From positions 10,298,121 to 10,362,120 of the forward strand of contig NC_084817.1 of the NCBI RefSeq assembly GCF_963583255.1: a stretch of DNA of 64,000 nucleotides, given 5' to 3'. Numbering within the stretch: the first letter of the stretch is position 1; each line of letters opens with the position of its first letter. The position numbers were made by a program, and so were the translations under genes. The stretch is from Pyrus communis. Lineage: Eukaryota; Streptophyta; Magnoliopsida; Rosales; Rosaceae. The notes below the pieces were generated by a model, which did not search any database, was not told where the DNA came from, and worked only from the letters and a program-made list of their open reading frames with translations. This document shows positions 11,170 to 21,427 of the stretch, piece by piece.

Positions 11170-14100
11170 ATGGCGTCCAATTTAGTGCAACTCCAAGTTC
11201 CCACATTGAAGAAAGAAAATTATGAAAGATGGTGCATCCAATTCAAAGCATTGTTTGGATCACAGGAGCTATGGGAAGTTGTCAGTAGTGCGTATGTTGT
11301 ACCCACTGCCGAGCAAGAAGCCGTATATACTGCGGATCAAAGGAACACTCTCAAGGACTTACGAAAGAAGGACCAAAAGGCGCTGTATCTTCTATACCAG
11401 GGTTTGGAAGATTCAACGTTCGAGAAGGTTGCAGAAGCAACAACGAGCAAGCAAGTATGGGATACACTCAGTACAATCTACAAAGGAGTACATCGAGTCA
11501 AGAAAGTGAGGTTACAGTCACTTCGAGCAGATTTTGAAACTGCTCACATGAATGAAGGGGAGAGCATCTCCGACTATCACTCAAGGCTCATTGTGATAGT
11601 AAATCAGATGAGGAGAAATGGCGAGAGACTCGATGAAGTACGAGTTGTGGAGAAGATGCTCCGGTCACTCACATCTAAGTTTGAGCATGTGGTGACTGCC
11701 ATTGAGGAATCCAAGGATTTGGAGATGATGAGCGCAGAGGAGCTACTAGGATCCCTCCTAGTTCACGAGCAACGCATTCAGAAGAATGCAAACCCCACAA
11801 CGCTAGAGCAAGCTTTGGAGTCAAAGATGAATATTGACAAACCAAATGGAGGTCGTGGGCAGTGGAACTCACGTCGTGGGAGTTCATCTAACCGTAGCCG
11901 AGGACGAGCTCGAGGAAGAGGTCGAGGCTATGCACAAAATCGAGGTCAGTCTCAAGAGTGGAGATCTACTCGAGGAAAGGCGCATATCCAATGTCACAAT
12001 TGCAAGCAATATGGACATTATGCCAATGAATGTTCACATAAAAATGGTGAGCATGTCAACATGGCAGAATCAAGTGGAAATACTGATGAAGAACTTACAG
12101 TCTTGCTAGCACACCATGATTCCAGTAGCCAACAAGATGTTTGGTATTTGGACTCTGGTGCAAGCAATCACATGTGTGGAAAAAAGGAGTTTTTTGCCGA
12201 ACTAAAAGATGGGGCCTATGGATCTGTAAGTCTTGGTGACTCCTCAAAGTTGCCAGTTGAAGGCAAAAGGAAGATCAAGATTATCCAGAAGGATGGTAAA
12301 GAAGAATACATCTCCGATACCTACTACATACCAGGTATGAAGAGCAACATTCTAAGCATTGGTCAATTGCTCCAGAAAGGGTACATTATACATATGGAGA
12401 ATATGTTTCTCACTCTCAGAAATGCAAGGAGAAAACTTATTGCACGTGTTCAAATGTCAAAGAACCGAATGTTCCCGTTGAAGTTGAACACAAAGATTGG
12501 GAGTTGCAACATCGATGTGATGGAAGATGAGTCATGGAAATGGCATCTTCGATTTGGCCATCTTCATTTCAATGGCCTAAAGTTGTTGTCAAGTGGAGGA
12601 ATGGTTCGTGGTTTACCCCAGATTGAAGCCACACGCCAAGTATGTGAAGGTTGTGTGCTTGGCAAGCAAGCACGACTATCGTTCCCTGTTGGTGATACAT
12701 GGAGAGCAAAGGCACCACTGCAGTTGGTGCACACAGATATATGTGGTCCATTGGATCCCATGTCTTATGGAGGTAATAGGTATTTTATTACCTTCATTGA
12801 TGATTTCAGTAGAAAGACTTGGGTCTATTTTCTCAAGGAGAAGTCAGCTGCCCTAAAAATTTTCAAGGAGTTCAAGGCACTCACAGAGGCTGAAAGTAAC
12901 CACAAGCTTGTGGCTGTGAGATCAGATAGAGGTGGAGAGTACACCTCCAATGCTTTCCAAGCATACTGCAAGGAGCAAGGAATTAGGCATCAACTTACTG
13001 CTGCCTATACCCCACAGCAAAATGGGATAGTCGAAAGAAAGAATCGAACCATCCTTGACATGACAAGGTCCATGCTTAAGGAGAAGAATTTGCCAAAAGA
13101 GTTATGGGCAGAAGCTGTAGTTTGTTCGATTTATTTGTTGAATCGATGTCCAACAAAGAGTGTCAAGAGGATGACACCACAAGAGGCTTGGAGTGGATAC
13201 AAGCCGAATGTTACACACCTAAGAATTTTTGGATGTGTTGCATATGCTCAAGTTCCAGAAGCCAAGAGGAGGAAACTTGATGATAGAGGTGAGAAGTGTG
13301 TGTTTGTGGGCTATAGTGAAGAGTCCAAGGCATACAAGCTCTACAACCCACTAACTGGCAAACTAGTGGTTAGTAGAGATGTCATCTTCAGTGAGGAAGA
13401 GACATGGAAGTGGAACAACAAAGAAGTCAGTAAAGAGAAGATCGTCTCCACTGATTTTGAAGAACCAGAAGTTGTACCACCTATTGAGCAACAGCCTGCT
13501 CAAACAATCACAACAACTCCAGTGCACAGAATTGCAAGGAGTGGTCCTACATCTAGTGAGGAAAGCAGCTCCTCAACTCCAGTGAGGTTAAGGAGTCTCA
13601 CAGAGATTTATGGACAAGAAGAAGAAGAAACCAATTTTTTCTGCTTCTATGCAGACCATGAGCCTCTCTCATTCAATGAAGCTGTGGAAGAAGATTGTTG
13701 GAAGAAAGCCATGGAAGAAGAGATCCATGCCATCGAGAAGAATGACACTTGGGAGTTAACAAAGCTCCCACCAAATCAGAAGGCTATTGGTGTCAAGTGG
13801 GTTTACAAGATCAAACGCATTGCAGATGGAAGTGTGGATCGATACAAATCAAGGCTTGTAGCAAAGGGCTACAAACAGAAGTATGGAGTGGACTATGATG
13901 AAGTCTATGCTCCAGTTGCAAGACTTGACACGGTAAGATTACTAATCTCTCTTTCCGCTCAGCATAAATGGAAAATTTATCAATTAGATGTCAAGTCAGC
14001 CTTCCTTAATGGAGTTCTTGAGGAAGAAGTGTACGTGGAACAACCAGAAGGCTTCCAAGTACAAGGAAAAGAAGATAAGGTGTATCGTTTGAAGAAAGCT

Positions 14101-15189
14101 TTGTATGGCCTCAAGCAAGCACCACGAGCTTGGAACTCAAGGATTGACAACTACCTTCACCAAAATGGATTTCAGAAAGGTCCATACGAGCATTCAGTTT
14201 ACATGAAGAACGGTGAAAAAGGGGAGTTCTTAATTATTTGTCTCTATGTAGATGACTTGTTGTTTACAGGAAACAATGAAGCAATGTTCTATGAGTTCAA
14301 GCAATCCATGTTCAGTGAATTCGAGATGACTGACAATGGATTAATGTCATACTTTCTTGGCATAGAGGTGAAGCAAGAAAGTGACGGTATCTACATCTCT
14401 CAACAAAAGTACATGAGAGATATATTGGAGAAATTCAATATGGACAAGTGCAATATTGTCAACACTCTAGTTGCAACTGGATTGAAGCTGTCCAAGGAAG
14501 GAGAAGGTGAGTTTGTAAACTCAACCGTGTACAAAAGCTTGGTTGGAAGCCTAAGGTACCTTACAATCACAAGACCTGATATAGTTTATGGTGTTGGACT
14601 CGTGAGTCGATACATGGAAACACCAAAGGAGTCTCATTGGCTGGCCGCCAAGAGAATTTTGAGGTACATAAGAGGTACTCTAAACTATGGTCTATTTTAT
14701 AATTTTGGTGAAGATGCAAAATTATTTGGTTATTCAGATAGTGATTGGGGAGGTGACCAAGATGAAAGGAAAAGCACAATTGGCTATGTGTTTTTTCTAG
14801 GATCAACAGCTTTCTCATGGACTTCAAAGAAGCAATCAATTGTTGCTTTGTCATCATGTGAAACCGAGTATGTTGCTGTAGCCTCAACCGTATGTGAGGC
14901 AATTTGGTTAAGAAATCTGTTGAAGTCAGTGTGTCATCCACAAGTGGAATCGACTGTGATTCATGTGGATAACGTGTCTGTAATCAAACTTGCAAATAAT
15001 CCTGTTCAACATGGAAGGAGCAAGCACATTGATACCAGGTTCCATTTTCTAAGGGACCATGTGAAGCAAAAGACAATTGAGCTTGTCTATTGTCACACAA
15101 AGGAACAAGTGGCTGACATCTTCACTAAGCCACTACCAGTTGAATCATTCCGGTTATTGCGTGAAATGCTAGGCATGAAGGCATTTTGA
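11170..15189 (+). CDS. Copia gag-pol polyprotein
   Basis: A single uninterrupted frame of 1339 codons. The frame is open further upstream through the LTR edge and primer site, but the first ATG after the primer site, at 11170 (MASNLVQ), is the likely start. Domains in order: copia-type Gag; an RG-rich basic stretch; a CCHC zinc knuckle ([14 protein letters not shown], about residue 277); aspartic protease with LDSGASNHM; the integrase zinc-binding H-C-C region with CEGCVLGK, then the DDE core with HTDICGP, IDDFSRK and [11 protein letters not shown]; reverse transcriptase with the catalytic YVDDLL box; and RNase H with SDSDWGGD and the terminal DIFTKPL region. All catalytic motifs I can check are present and there is no stop or frameshift. 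It would make virus-like particles in the cytoplasm, reverse-transcribe the element RNA and integrate the DNA. Confidence 0.97.
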   Translation: MASNLVQLQVPTLKKENYERWCIQFKALFGSQELWEVVSSAYVVPTAEQEAVYTADQRNTLKDLRKKDQKALYLLYQGLEDSTFEKVAEATTSKQVWDTLSTIYKGVHRVKKVRLQSLRADFETAHMNEGESISDYHSRLIVIVNQMRRNGERLDEVRVVEKMLRSLTSKFEHVVTAIEESKDLEMMSAEELLGSLLVHEQRIQKNANPTTLEQALESKMNIDKPNGGRGQWNSRRGSSSNRSRGRARGRGRGYAQNRGQSQEWRSTRGKAHIQCHNCKQYGHYANECSHKNGEHVNMAESSGNTDEELTVLLAHHDSSSQQDVWYLDSGASNHMCGKKEFFAELKDGAYGSVSLGDSSKLPVEGKRKIKIIQKDGKEEYISDTYYIPGMKSNILSIGQLLQKGYIIHMENMFLTLRNARRKLIARVQMSKNRMFPLKLNTKIGSCNIDVMEDESWKWHLRFGHLHFNGLKLLSSGGMVRGLPQIEATRQVCEGCVLGKQARLSFPVGDTWRAKAPLQLVHTDICGPLDPMSYGGNRYFITFIDDFSRKTWVYFLKEKSAALKIFKEFKALTEAESNHKLVAVRSDRGGEYTSNAFQAYCKEQGIRHQLTAAYTPQQNGIVERKNRTILDMTRSMLKEKNLPKELWAEAVVCSIYLLNRCPTKSVKRMTPQEAWSGYKPNVTHLRIFGCVAYAQVPEAKRRKLDDRGEKCVFVGYSEESKAYKLYNPLTGKLVVSRDVIFSEEETWKWNNKEVSKEKIVSTDFEEPEVVPPIEQQPAQTITTTPVHRIARSGPTSSEESSSSTPVRLRSLTEIYGQEEEETNFFCFYADHEPLSFNEAVEEDCWKKAMEEEIHAIEKNDTWELTKLPPNQKAIGVKWVYKIKRIADGSVDRYKSRLVAKGYKQKYGVDYDEVYAPVARLDTVRLLISLSAQHKWKIYQLDVKSAFLNGVLEEEVYVEQPEGFQVQGKEDKVYRLKKALYGLKQAPRAWNSRIDNYLHQNGFQKGPYEHSVYMKNGEKGEFLIICLYVDDLLFTGNNEAMFYEFKQSMFSEFEMTDNGLMSYFLGIEVKQESDGIYISQQKYMRDILEKFNMDKCNIVNTLVATGLKLSKEGEGEFVNSTVYKSLVGSLRYLTITRPDIVYGVGLVSRYMETPKESHWLAAKRILRYIRGTLNYGLFYNFGEDAKLFGYSDSDWGGDQDERKSTIGYVFFLGSTAFSWTSKKQSIVALSSCETEYVAVASTVCEAIWLRNLLKSVCHPQVESTVIHVDNVSVIKLANNPVQHGRSKHIDTRFHFLRDHVKQKTIELVYCHTKEQVADIFTKPLPVESFRLLREMLGMKAF

Positions 15190-15201
15190 TTTGAGGGGGC
15201 G
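15190..15201 (+). promoter_or_regulatory. Polypurine tract of the copia element
   Basis: TTTGAGGGGGCG directly follows the stop codon and abuts the 3' LTR, as expected for the plus-strand primer. Confidence 0.85.
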
Positions 15202-15855
15202 TGTTGGAAATTCAAATAAAAACAGGCTGTAAAAGGTTGCTTCTAGCTGTTAGTTTCTTTACAGGTTGTATCCACACATGCTGCAACTATAAAGACTAAA
15301 GTTTCCTCCATGTGCTAGCTGAAATGGTGATGAAAGACAGCAAGTGTGCTGCCATGTGATGTGCTAGCAGGAAGACAGCAGTGTGCTGCTGTGTATTAGC
15401 CGAAAGAGTGTTGATTGCAAGCTGGAAAGATAGTTGCATATGTGTGCTAGACTGTCCAAAGTTCTTGCATGTGTTTTAAAGGGTGTAAAGATGTTAAACA
15501 CCCCATTCATTGCATGTGTTGTTGCATTGTTTATCAATTTCTGTTTTGTATAAATAGGCCATCTTGCTAAGCTTTATAGCATCCTATCCAAATCCCATTT
15601 CCATTCTCATTTTCAGCTTGTAAGCTTTAAGAGTTGTAAACTCTTCTAATATTTCAAAGTGTTTGTTATCACCAAGCTTGCTACTTCTTTCATATATCAA
15701 AGTCCAAGTGTTTTACCAAAGCTTGTTGCTTCCCTCCTTTCTCTATTTCTTTGTCCAATTTTATTGAGAGTGAAAGTGAGAGGTGTGATAGAGTTTGTAA
15801 ACTTATCACCCACATATTTTGGTATTGAGTTAGTAAACTCTTGTGAATACCAACA
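15202..15855 (+). repeat. 3' LTR of the copia element
   Basis: This 654-bp repeat matches 10472-11125. The differences I noted are mainly transitions near the equivalents of 10549, 10559, 10704 and 10854, with two more near 10887 and 11083. Confidence 0.95.
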
Positions 15856-17403
15856 GGGTTTCACCAGTAAAACAAATGCTGTTTCCATAGGCAAGTTATG
15901 CACTGGGTAAAGAAAGGCTGAGAGTACTGTGTAGGGAAGTGCAAGTCTCTTTCATTTGGTGGAGTACTTAGTTCCTTGATCAAAGCCTCGTTTTTACTAA
16001 ACATTCAACCCATAATGTTAGTGGCTTAAACAGAATCTTAGTACTAATAAACATGGTTACTTTTCGTATTTTCCTTTCCAACTCAACCTAATAAAATATC
16101 GGAACTCCGAAGTGTAAGAGTTTAACAAAACTCTAGTTCATATCAAAGTCTTCAGAAGGAGATTCGCAGCAGCTAATTTGTTATTGACAATTGTCAAGTA
16201 CATAAGGAAGTGAAACTATGAATGTTCTTGCAGGAAAAAAATAATCATCCTAACTGATATATATAAACTGACTACTCTGAGATTTGTTTCTATGGTGATT
16301 TTGGATTGGATCACATAACCCTTAAATCTAATCAATTATCCAAACTAGGTGAATCGCGATAATTCTTATTTTTGTTTTCCTAGATATCGTACCCCTATGT
16401 ATCTGAGTTCCTGTATATGTCAGCGAAATTAACTCCAAGAGCTGCTTCTTGTCCTGCAGAAGTAACCCCCAACATCCAAGTTGCAGGAGTTTTGGAAATT
16501 TCCTTGATGAAATATAACTCATTTATGTTAGCAGTTGAGCAGAATGTATTGCAGATAGTATAGAATTTCATGTACTTGTAACCCTATCTAACCTCAAAGT
16601 AGTTGATCTAGGGGGAACAATGGTGGCCTAGATCCAACATAAATTTCTCCGCCTCCTTGTTTCAAAAGAACAGCTGCAAGAATGTTATTAGTTCTTGTAA
16701 CATTAAGTAGCATAGTCAAATTGTGTAACCTAAAGCATAAAAAAGGTAATGCCAACAGTGACGTCGTCTTTCAGAGCCCGGGGGTCTAAAAGCAGTGTCT
16801 TTCTGCAGAAATCAGACTAGAAATTTGAGAACTCTATGTTAAATATTTGCATCAGTAATATTGCCTAATTGATTACCTTCTTGGCTTGATAATTCCACTA
16901 ACATCATTGAGGATTGGCAATTGTTGCTTTCGACTCGGAAGAATATGGACGTAATTCAAGAACAATTTGAGAGAGAGAAAGTAAAACGTGATGTACAAAA
17001 GAAATTTTAAGCTACATATAAACTGTTACTGCACAAATTTGTGAAAGATGAAGTGCCTCTAATGTACCCAGTTTTTGGTTTGTTTGATTCAAAAGATGAA
17101 TTACCTCTGACATATTAATGGAGAAGTTGAACATTGTAGGCAATGCCTTACCACCAACATAAGCTCTTCTTTAACATTTAAATGCTCGAACCGCACTTCA
17201 GTCATTGGATATTCAAGAGCGGAGTCAAGAATTTTTTATTGGGTGGGCTAATTTTATTTATTTATTTTTAATGCATAAGTTAACTTCTATAAGGAAACTC
17301 TAATGAATGACCAAACAAGATATTATTGTTGTTCAATTAATTAGAAAAACAAATATTTTAATATTTTATTATTTGGACAAAAAAAAAAAAAAAGAAGAAT
17401 AAG

Positions 17404-17585
17404 TCACTCAGTATCACAGTTTGGTGGTATTCCTCTTCACTTGGAAGTGAGAGGTCTTGGGTTCGAATGTCATGGATGGCGAATTCGATACCAAATTAGG
17501 TTGCTCATTGTGTTGCTTAGCCGAACTCTCCTCTATTCTTAGTGTAAAAATATCGATGAACTAAAAAAAAAGAAAAAAAAAAAAA
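17404..17585 (+). mobile_element. SINE, tRNA-derived type, copy 1
   Basis: The body begins GTCACTCAGTATCACAG and carries a B-box-like GGGTTCGAATGTC about 60 bp in. It ends in an A-rich tail broken by single G residues. The segment GTATTCCTCTTCACTT followed by AAGTGAGAGGTCTT recurs in inverted orientation at 51388-51580 and more weakly at 53838-53960, which defines a family. A short A tract also precedes the element. Confidence 0.65.
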
Positions 17586-19758
17586 TTGGACTCCACTAGA
17601 TCAAGGAAGTTTGTTGTATTATTAATGGCATTGGCATTGAGCTTTTCAATGTGAACATGGGTGGACTAGCGGTGGCTAAACTAAAAACTTATATGAGGTA
17701 AAATGAATTGGGCGTTTCTAAGTGCAGACCTTGCGTGCGAACTGGAATTTAACGGTCGTGATCTGACGAGCTCACGCCTAAAATCGAATTGTTGTGACTG
17801 CAATTCAAAACTTTTTTTTTTTTTTTTTTTATTCATTGCGGCGAAAGGGGGAGGTGAGAGAGGTTCTTCACGCGTCCAAGAAGGAAAGAATGACAGAAAG
17901 AGGGAGGTAGTGTGAGGAATCGATTTCAGGTGGACTGAATCTTTGTTTCGATTGTGACCCGGTAGTTCTATACCTTTAATTTCTTTTTTTTCACTGGGTA
18001 CGTTTTGTTGGAGAGAGAGGGAGAAATTAGGGTTGTTTTCGCAGGGAAAGAGTGGCACAAAGAGGGAGCCAATGAATGGTGGAAGTGTTTGATTTTAGGT
18101 GGATACCGTGGATTGAAGCTAAATTTCGATTGCGACCCGTAAACCTGTAAAATTGAAATTCAAATACAACCCACCAAGCTTTCCCGCACTTTCATGCAAA
18201 TTAAAATTGCATATCGTGGATTTTTATAGCTGAACCAGCTGATACATTAAATGAAATGGCTCTCAGGGTCTATGATCAGACATACATGACCAAACATTTG
18301 TGTGTGTCTTACCAGACATGTCTTTCCCTTCAGAAGGAACGGGAGTTTAATACACATTTATTTTATATGAACTTCAAAAAGTATATCCTGTGCATAGTCC
18401 AACATTTCATAAAATACTTGGTTTTTACACAGTTACACTTAGTAATCTCTCTTACATAAATCATAGTTTAATATGCATACATCATTTTTTTTTTGTGTAT
18501 TTATTTTTTACAAGTAATTTTTGAACATATGTCAAACTGTAATTTGTACGTGAAAAGAAAATTGTAATTTTTAGTGTGCCAATTGAATATGTTAAACTGT
18601 GATTATACTTGAGAATTATGACAAAAAACTGTAATTAATTTGTATGTAGAAAAGACATTGGAGCAAAAAAACCAATCTCTCTTTATGTACCACAAATCGC
18701 AGATTTAAAAGTAAAATATTTTAGGGGCAAAACGAAAAGAAACGGCTTCAGATCTGCAGCTGCATGATTTTCCCTACACAAGAAACAAATATCAATCACT
18801 TAGTTAAAAGGTAAAACTACAGGGTTGTTTATTCAATTAAACGTGCCGGTTCCATACGTGCAATGAACAAATTAATTTGATTCTTATTTAATCGTGATAT
18901 GAACCTGTTGCTTATTGCTTAATATCCCAGCTAGCAAGATTTAATCAATTTCTAATAATGAATGAGACTGTGAGAGTTCCATTGAATTATAAATTGCAAT
19001 AAAATAGCAAAAGCAAGATTAATCATTATATTTCCTCTTCTTTTTTTGTTTCAATTTGATTATGTCATCGCTAAGCACGAGCTACAATGTCAACCCTTTT
19101 TTAATAAGCTCCGGGCAGACAGATATTTTGTCTTGCTTGCTAGCTGGTCGGCCTTCCATAAAAAAAGAAATAAAAATAAAAATAAAAATAAAAAGCTTTG
19201 AGAACGTGATCTAATGCGAGATCAGAGACACGGATAAGTTGTCATTCTTATTATTTAAAAAACAATAATCAACTTGAGCATTATATTCTCAATGTGCGTT
19301 CAAGTGGTGAATTTTCTAAATTGAAAGGAATTGGTAGTCTTGCAAAAAAATAATGGAGACAGGGAGAAATATAGTATATAATCATGTGTAATTGTTATCA
19401 CATTAGCTTTGATTCTACTAATTGCCACTACTTTAGTCGAGTGAGTCTTTTTTCACTCTGAATATTGTGAAAAGTAAATTACATAACCAAATATGAGACC
19501 AATGGTTGATTGATTGCATGGTGGTTTATATTGAGAGCAATGTTTTTTCTTCCATTAATAATGAAGTTATAATGCAGCATTTTCAAAATATGAAAACGCA
19601 TCGTGGACAATTATAAATTGTATTGTTATTTTTTTTTTATAAATTATGAATAATAGAACTACAATTTCATTTTAAGGTTATTATATGTCTAAGAAATGTT
19701 TATGAACTTTATTGTGACCTTCCAAATTATTTTTTTGGATCTGTCAGTGATATTAGAT
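17586..19758. other. Intergenic, no gene seen
   Basis: AT-rich sequence with many A or T runs. About 17880-17980 and 18042-18155 look like an old imperfect duplication (AAAGAGGGAG, a GATTT-AGGTGGA block and TTTCGATTG-GACCCG recur in the same order). A loose repeat around AAACTGTAATTTGTACGTG occurs at 18532 and again, degraded, near 18627. No exon, RNA or terminal repeat was found. Confidence 0.5.
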
Positions 19759-20401
19759 GCATGAATTTTTTTCACCTTAGCTGGGGGAAAGATCAAGTCT
19801 CAAGAGGCTCTCAGAGTCTCAACCATTGACTTTGAACCAAAAGTTCGTACGTGCAATCATTTTCATCTTAGCTAGGGGGAAAGATGAAGAGGCTCTCAGA
19901 GTCTCAACCATTGACTTTCAACCAAAAGTTCATATGTCTAATAACCATTCAAGTTAGCACATATGCTTGGACCCGGCTTCTCTGCCCTCCCACTTCCCAT
20001 ACATTCTTATCCCCTCCTATTTTGTGCGGTCACAGTTACGCCACGTCAGTATTTTATATTGATTTTTTTTTATAGAGATAATAAAACAAAAATCAATAGT
20101 AATATAAAATATTGACGTGGTTTAACCGTGACCACACAAATAGGAGGGGATGAAAGTGTATGAGAAGTGGGAGGGCAGAGAAGCCGGGTCCAAACATATG
20201 TGCTAACTTGATTTGTGATTAAACATATGAACTTTTGGTTGAAAGTCAATGGTTGAGACTCTGAGAGCCTCTTGATCTTTTCCCCTAGCTAAGATGAAAA
20301 TGATTGCACATACGAACTTTTGGTTCAAAGTCAATGGTTGAGACTCTGAGAGCCTCTTGAGACTTGATCTTTCCCCTAGCTAAGGTGAAAAAAATTCATG
20401 C
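19759..20401. mobile_element. 643-bp foldback (long inverted repeat, MITE-like)
   Basis: The left arm begins GCATGAATTTTTTTCACC and the right arm ends with its exact complement. The arms are about 310 bp each, nearly identical throughout, and separated by only a few tens of bases around 20060-20090. Each arm also contains an internal direct duplication of about 90 bp (AGAGGCTCTCAGAGTCTCAA appears twice per arm). I could not identify a convincing target duplication. The arms are too long and too similar for an ordinary old MITE, and a transcript would form a long hairpin. Confidence 0.85.
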
Positions 20402-20614
20402 TAAGTCAATGGATTAAAAAATTTAGGTTTTAACCAAAATAATAAAAATGTGTTATAAGTGAATAGTACTATAAATGACTTTTTATAATAAAAATGTCTT
20501 TAACGTTAAAAGTGAACAGTATCAGGAGTGTTTCGTTAAAACTCCTTTATTACTTATTAAAATCCCATTCTAAATCTTCTTGAATTAAACTTACCATTCA
20601 TCATCCATCATTGT

Positions 20615-20954
20615 TGTTGAGAATAGGAATTTATATTGGGAAAGAAGAGACTTTGTATGAGTTTATAAGTAGTTGGTACTTTTCACATTATCAATTGCTT
20701 TTATGATGAAACCTCAAATTTCTTCATCTATCAGAGCATGTTATCCCAAATGTGAAGCCTAATGGCCACACGTGCTTTATGTCACCTGATTTGTGTTGTT
20801 CACGAGTTAGACTTGAAAATTTGTCACACATAAGAGAGCGTGTTGAGCGTATGAATCCTATATCAGAAAAAAGAATAAACCTTATATGGGAAATACTTGA
20901 GCTACTCCACATATTGCCGATGTTAATTTTAAAGTTGAACCTCAACTTTCTTCA
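20615..20954 (+). mobile_element. TRIM-type miniature LTR element, degraded
   Basis: Two related repeats of about 112-114 bp both start TGTTGAG and end CTTCA (20615-20726 and 20841-20954). They align over their length, including a GTTTATAAGTAGTTGG-type segment and the ACCTCAA-TTTCTTCA end. The first is followed by TATCAGAGCATGTTATCCC, which resembles the tRNA-Met primer site typical of TRIMs (TGGTATCAGAGC). The second is preceded by a purine-rich ATAAGAGAGCG. The flanks ATTGT and ATTAT agree at four of five positions. There is no coding capacity. Confidence 0.7.
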
Positions 20955-21427
20955 ATTATCAATTTTGTCTTTTAAATTCACATGACTGACAACATAATTA
21001 AAATCTTATTCATCCGTAATAGACCAAAACGGGTACGAAACAGTCTTTTTAAGGACAATGGGATGGTGATTCCACACTTTCGTTTTCTCTTTCTGCAGTC
21101 CTCCATTTTTTTTCCCCTTGACACTCCTTTAATTTGTTCAATCTAGAGGAAAGCATAGAGAGAAAAGAAGAGTGCAAAAATTACTACTCCTAATTTACAC
21201 ATAGGTGAGATACAAGACCCTATTGGGCCCAAAGACATTTATTAAACAGAAACGAAATTTACATGTTGAATTAAAATGCAATTACAAAATTCAGATCAAA
21301 TTCCATACATATGGAGTCGGCTTTGGCATACCCTATAACATGTATATTATGCATACTTACAAATATCTTGGAATTCCGTAAAAACCAAGGACATGTTATT
21401 GGCTTTTTATGTTTTCTTCAGAATCTC
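20955..21427. other. 3' flank of the PDR gene
   Basis: No gene is seen. This stretch should contain the 3' untranslated region of the minus-strand PDR transcript. Confidence 0.6.
21238..21243 (-). terminator. Candidate polyadenylation signal of the PDR gene
   Basis: The minus strand reads AATAAA 185 bp after the TGA stop codon. Plant signals are loose, so this is only a reasonable candidate. Confidence 0.45.

Larger units (their letters stand above)
10472..15855 (+). mobile_element. Complete Ty1/copia LTR retrotransposon
   Basis: Two 654-bp LTRs (TGTTGG...CCAACA) enclose a tRNA-Met primer site, a single long gag-pol frame and a GA-rich polypurine tract. The exact 5-bp duplication GGGTT (10467-10471 and 15856-15860) is confirmed by the intact PDR exon 21, which reads GGCGGGTTTCGCC at the equivalent site. 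By eye the two LTRs differ at about 6 of 654 positions. The insertion is therefore recent, and the element may still be capable of movement. The order protease, integrase, reverse transcriptase, RNase H places it in copia. The exact lineage (Tork-like is my guess) needs a tree. Confidence 0.97.
9435..17225 (-). pseudogene. Truncated, internally deleted PDR/ABCG transporter pseudogene
   Basis: This is a tandem relic of the intact gene at 21428-29773, in the same orientation. Recognisable exon equivalents on the minus strand are exon 2 (about 17105-17225), 3 (16877-16962), 4 (about 16750-16802), 19 (16593-16673), 20 (about 16395-16512), 21 (15856-15996 continued at about 10385-10471), 22 (about 10080-10238) and 23 (about 9435-9684). 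Exons 1, 5-18 and 24 are missing, so most of NBD1, all of the first membrane domain and all of the NBD2 core are gone. Exon 23 has an in-frame stop after W-Y-L-F-F-M, exon 22 has a stop and a frame shift, and the NBD1 Walker A lysine codon is lost. A copia element interrupts exon 21. It cannot encode a transporter. Confidence 0.88.
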
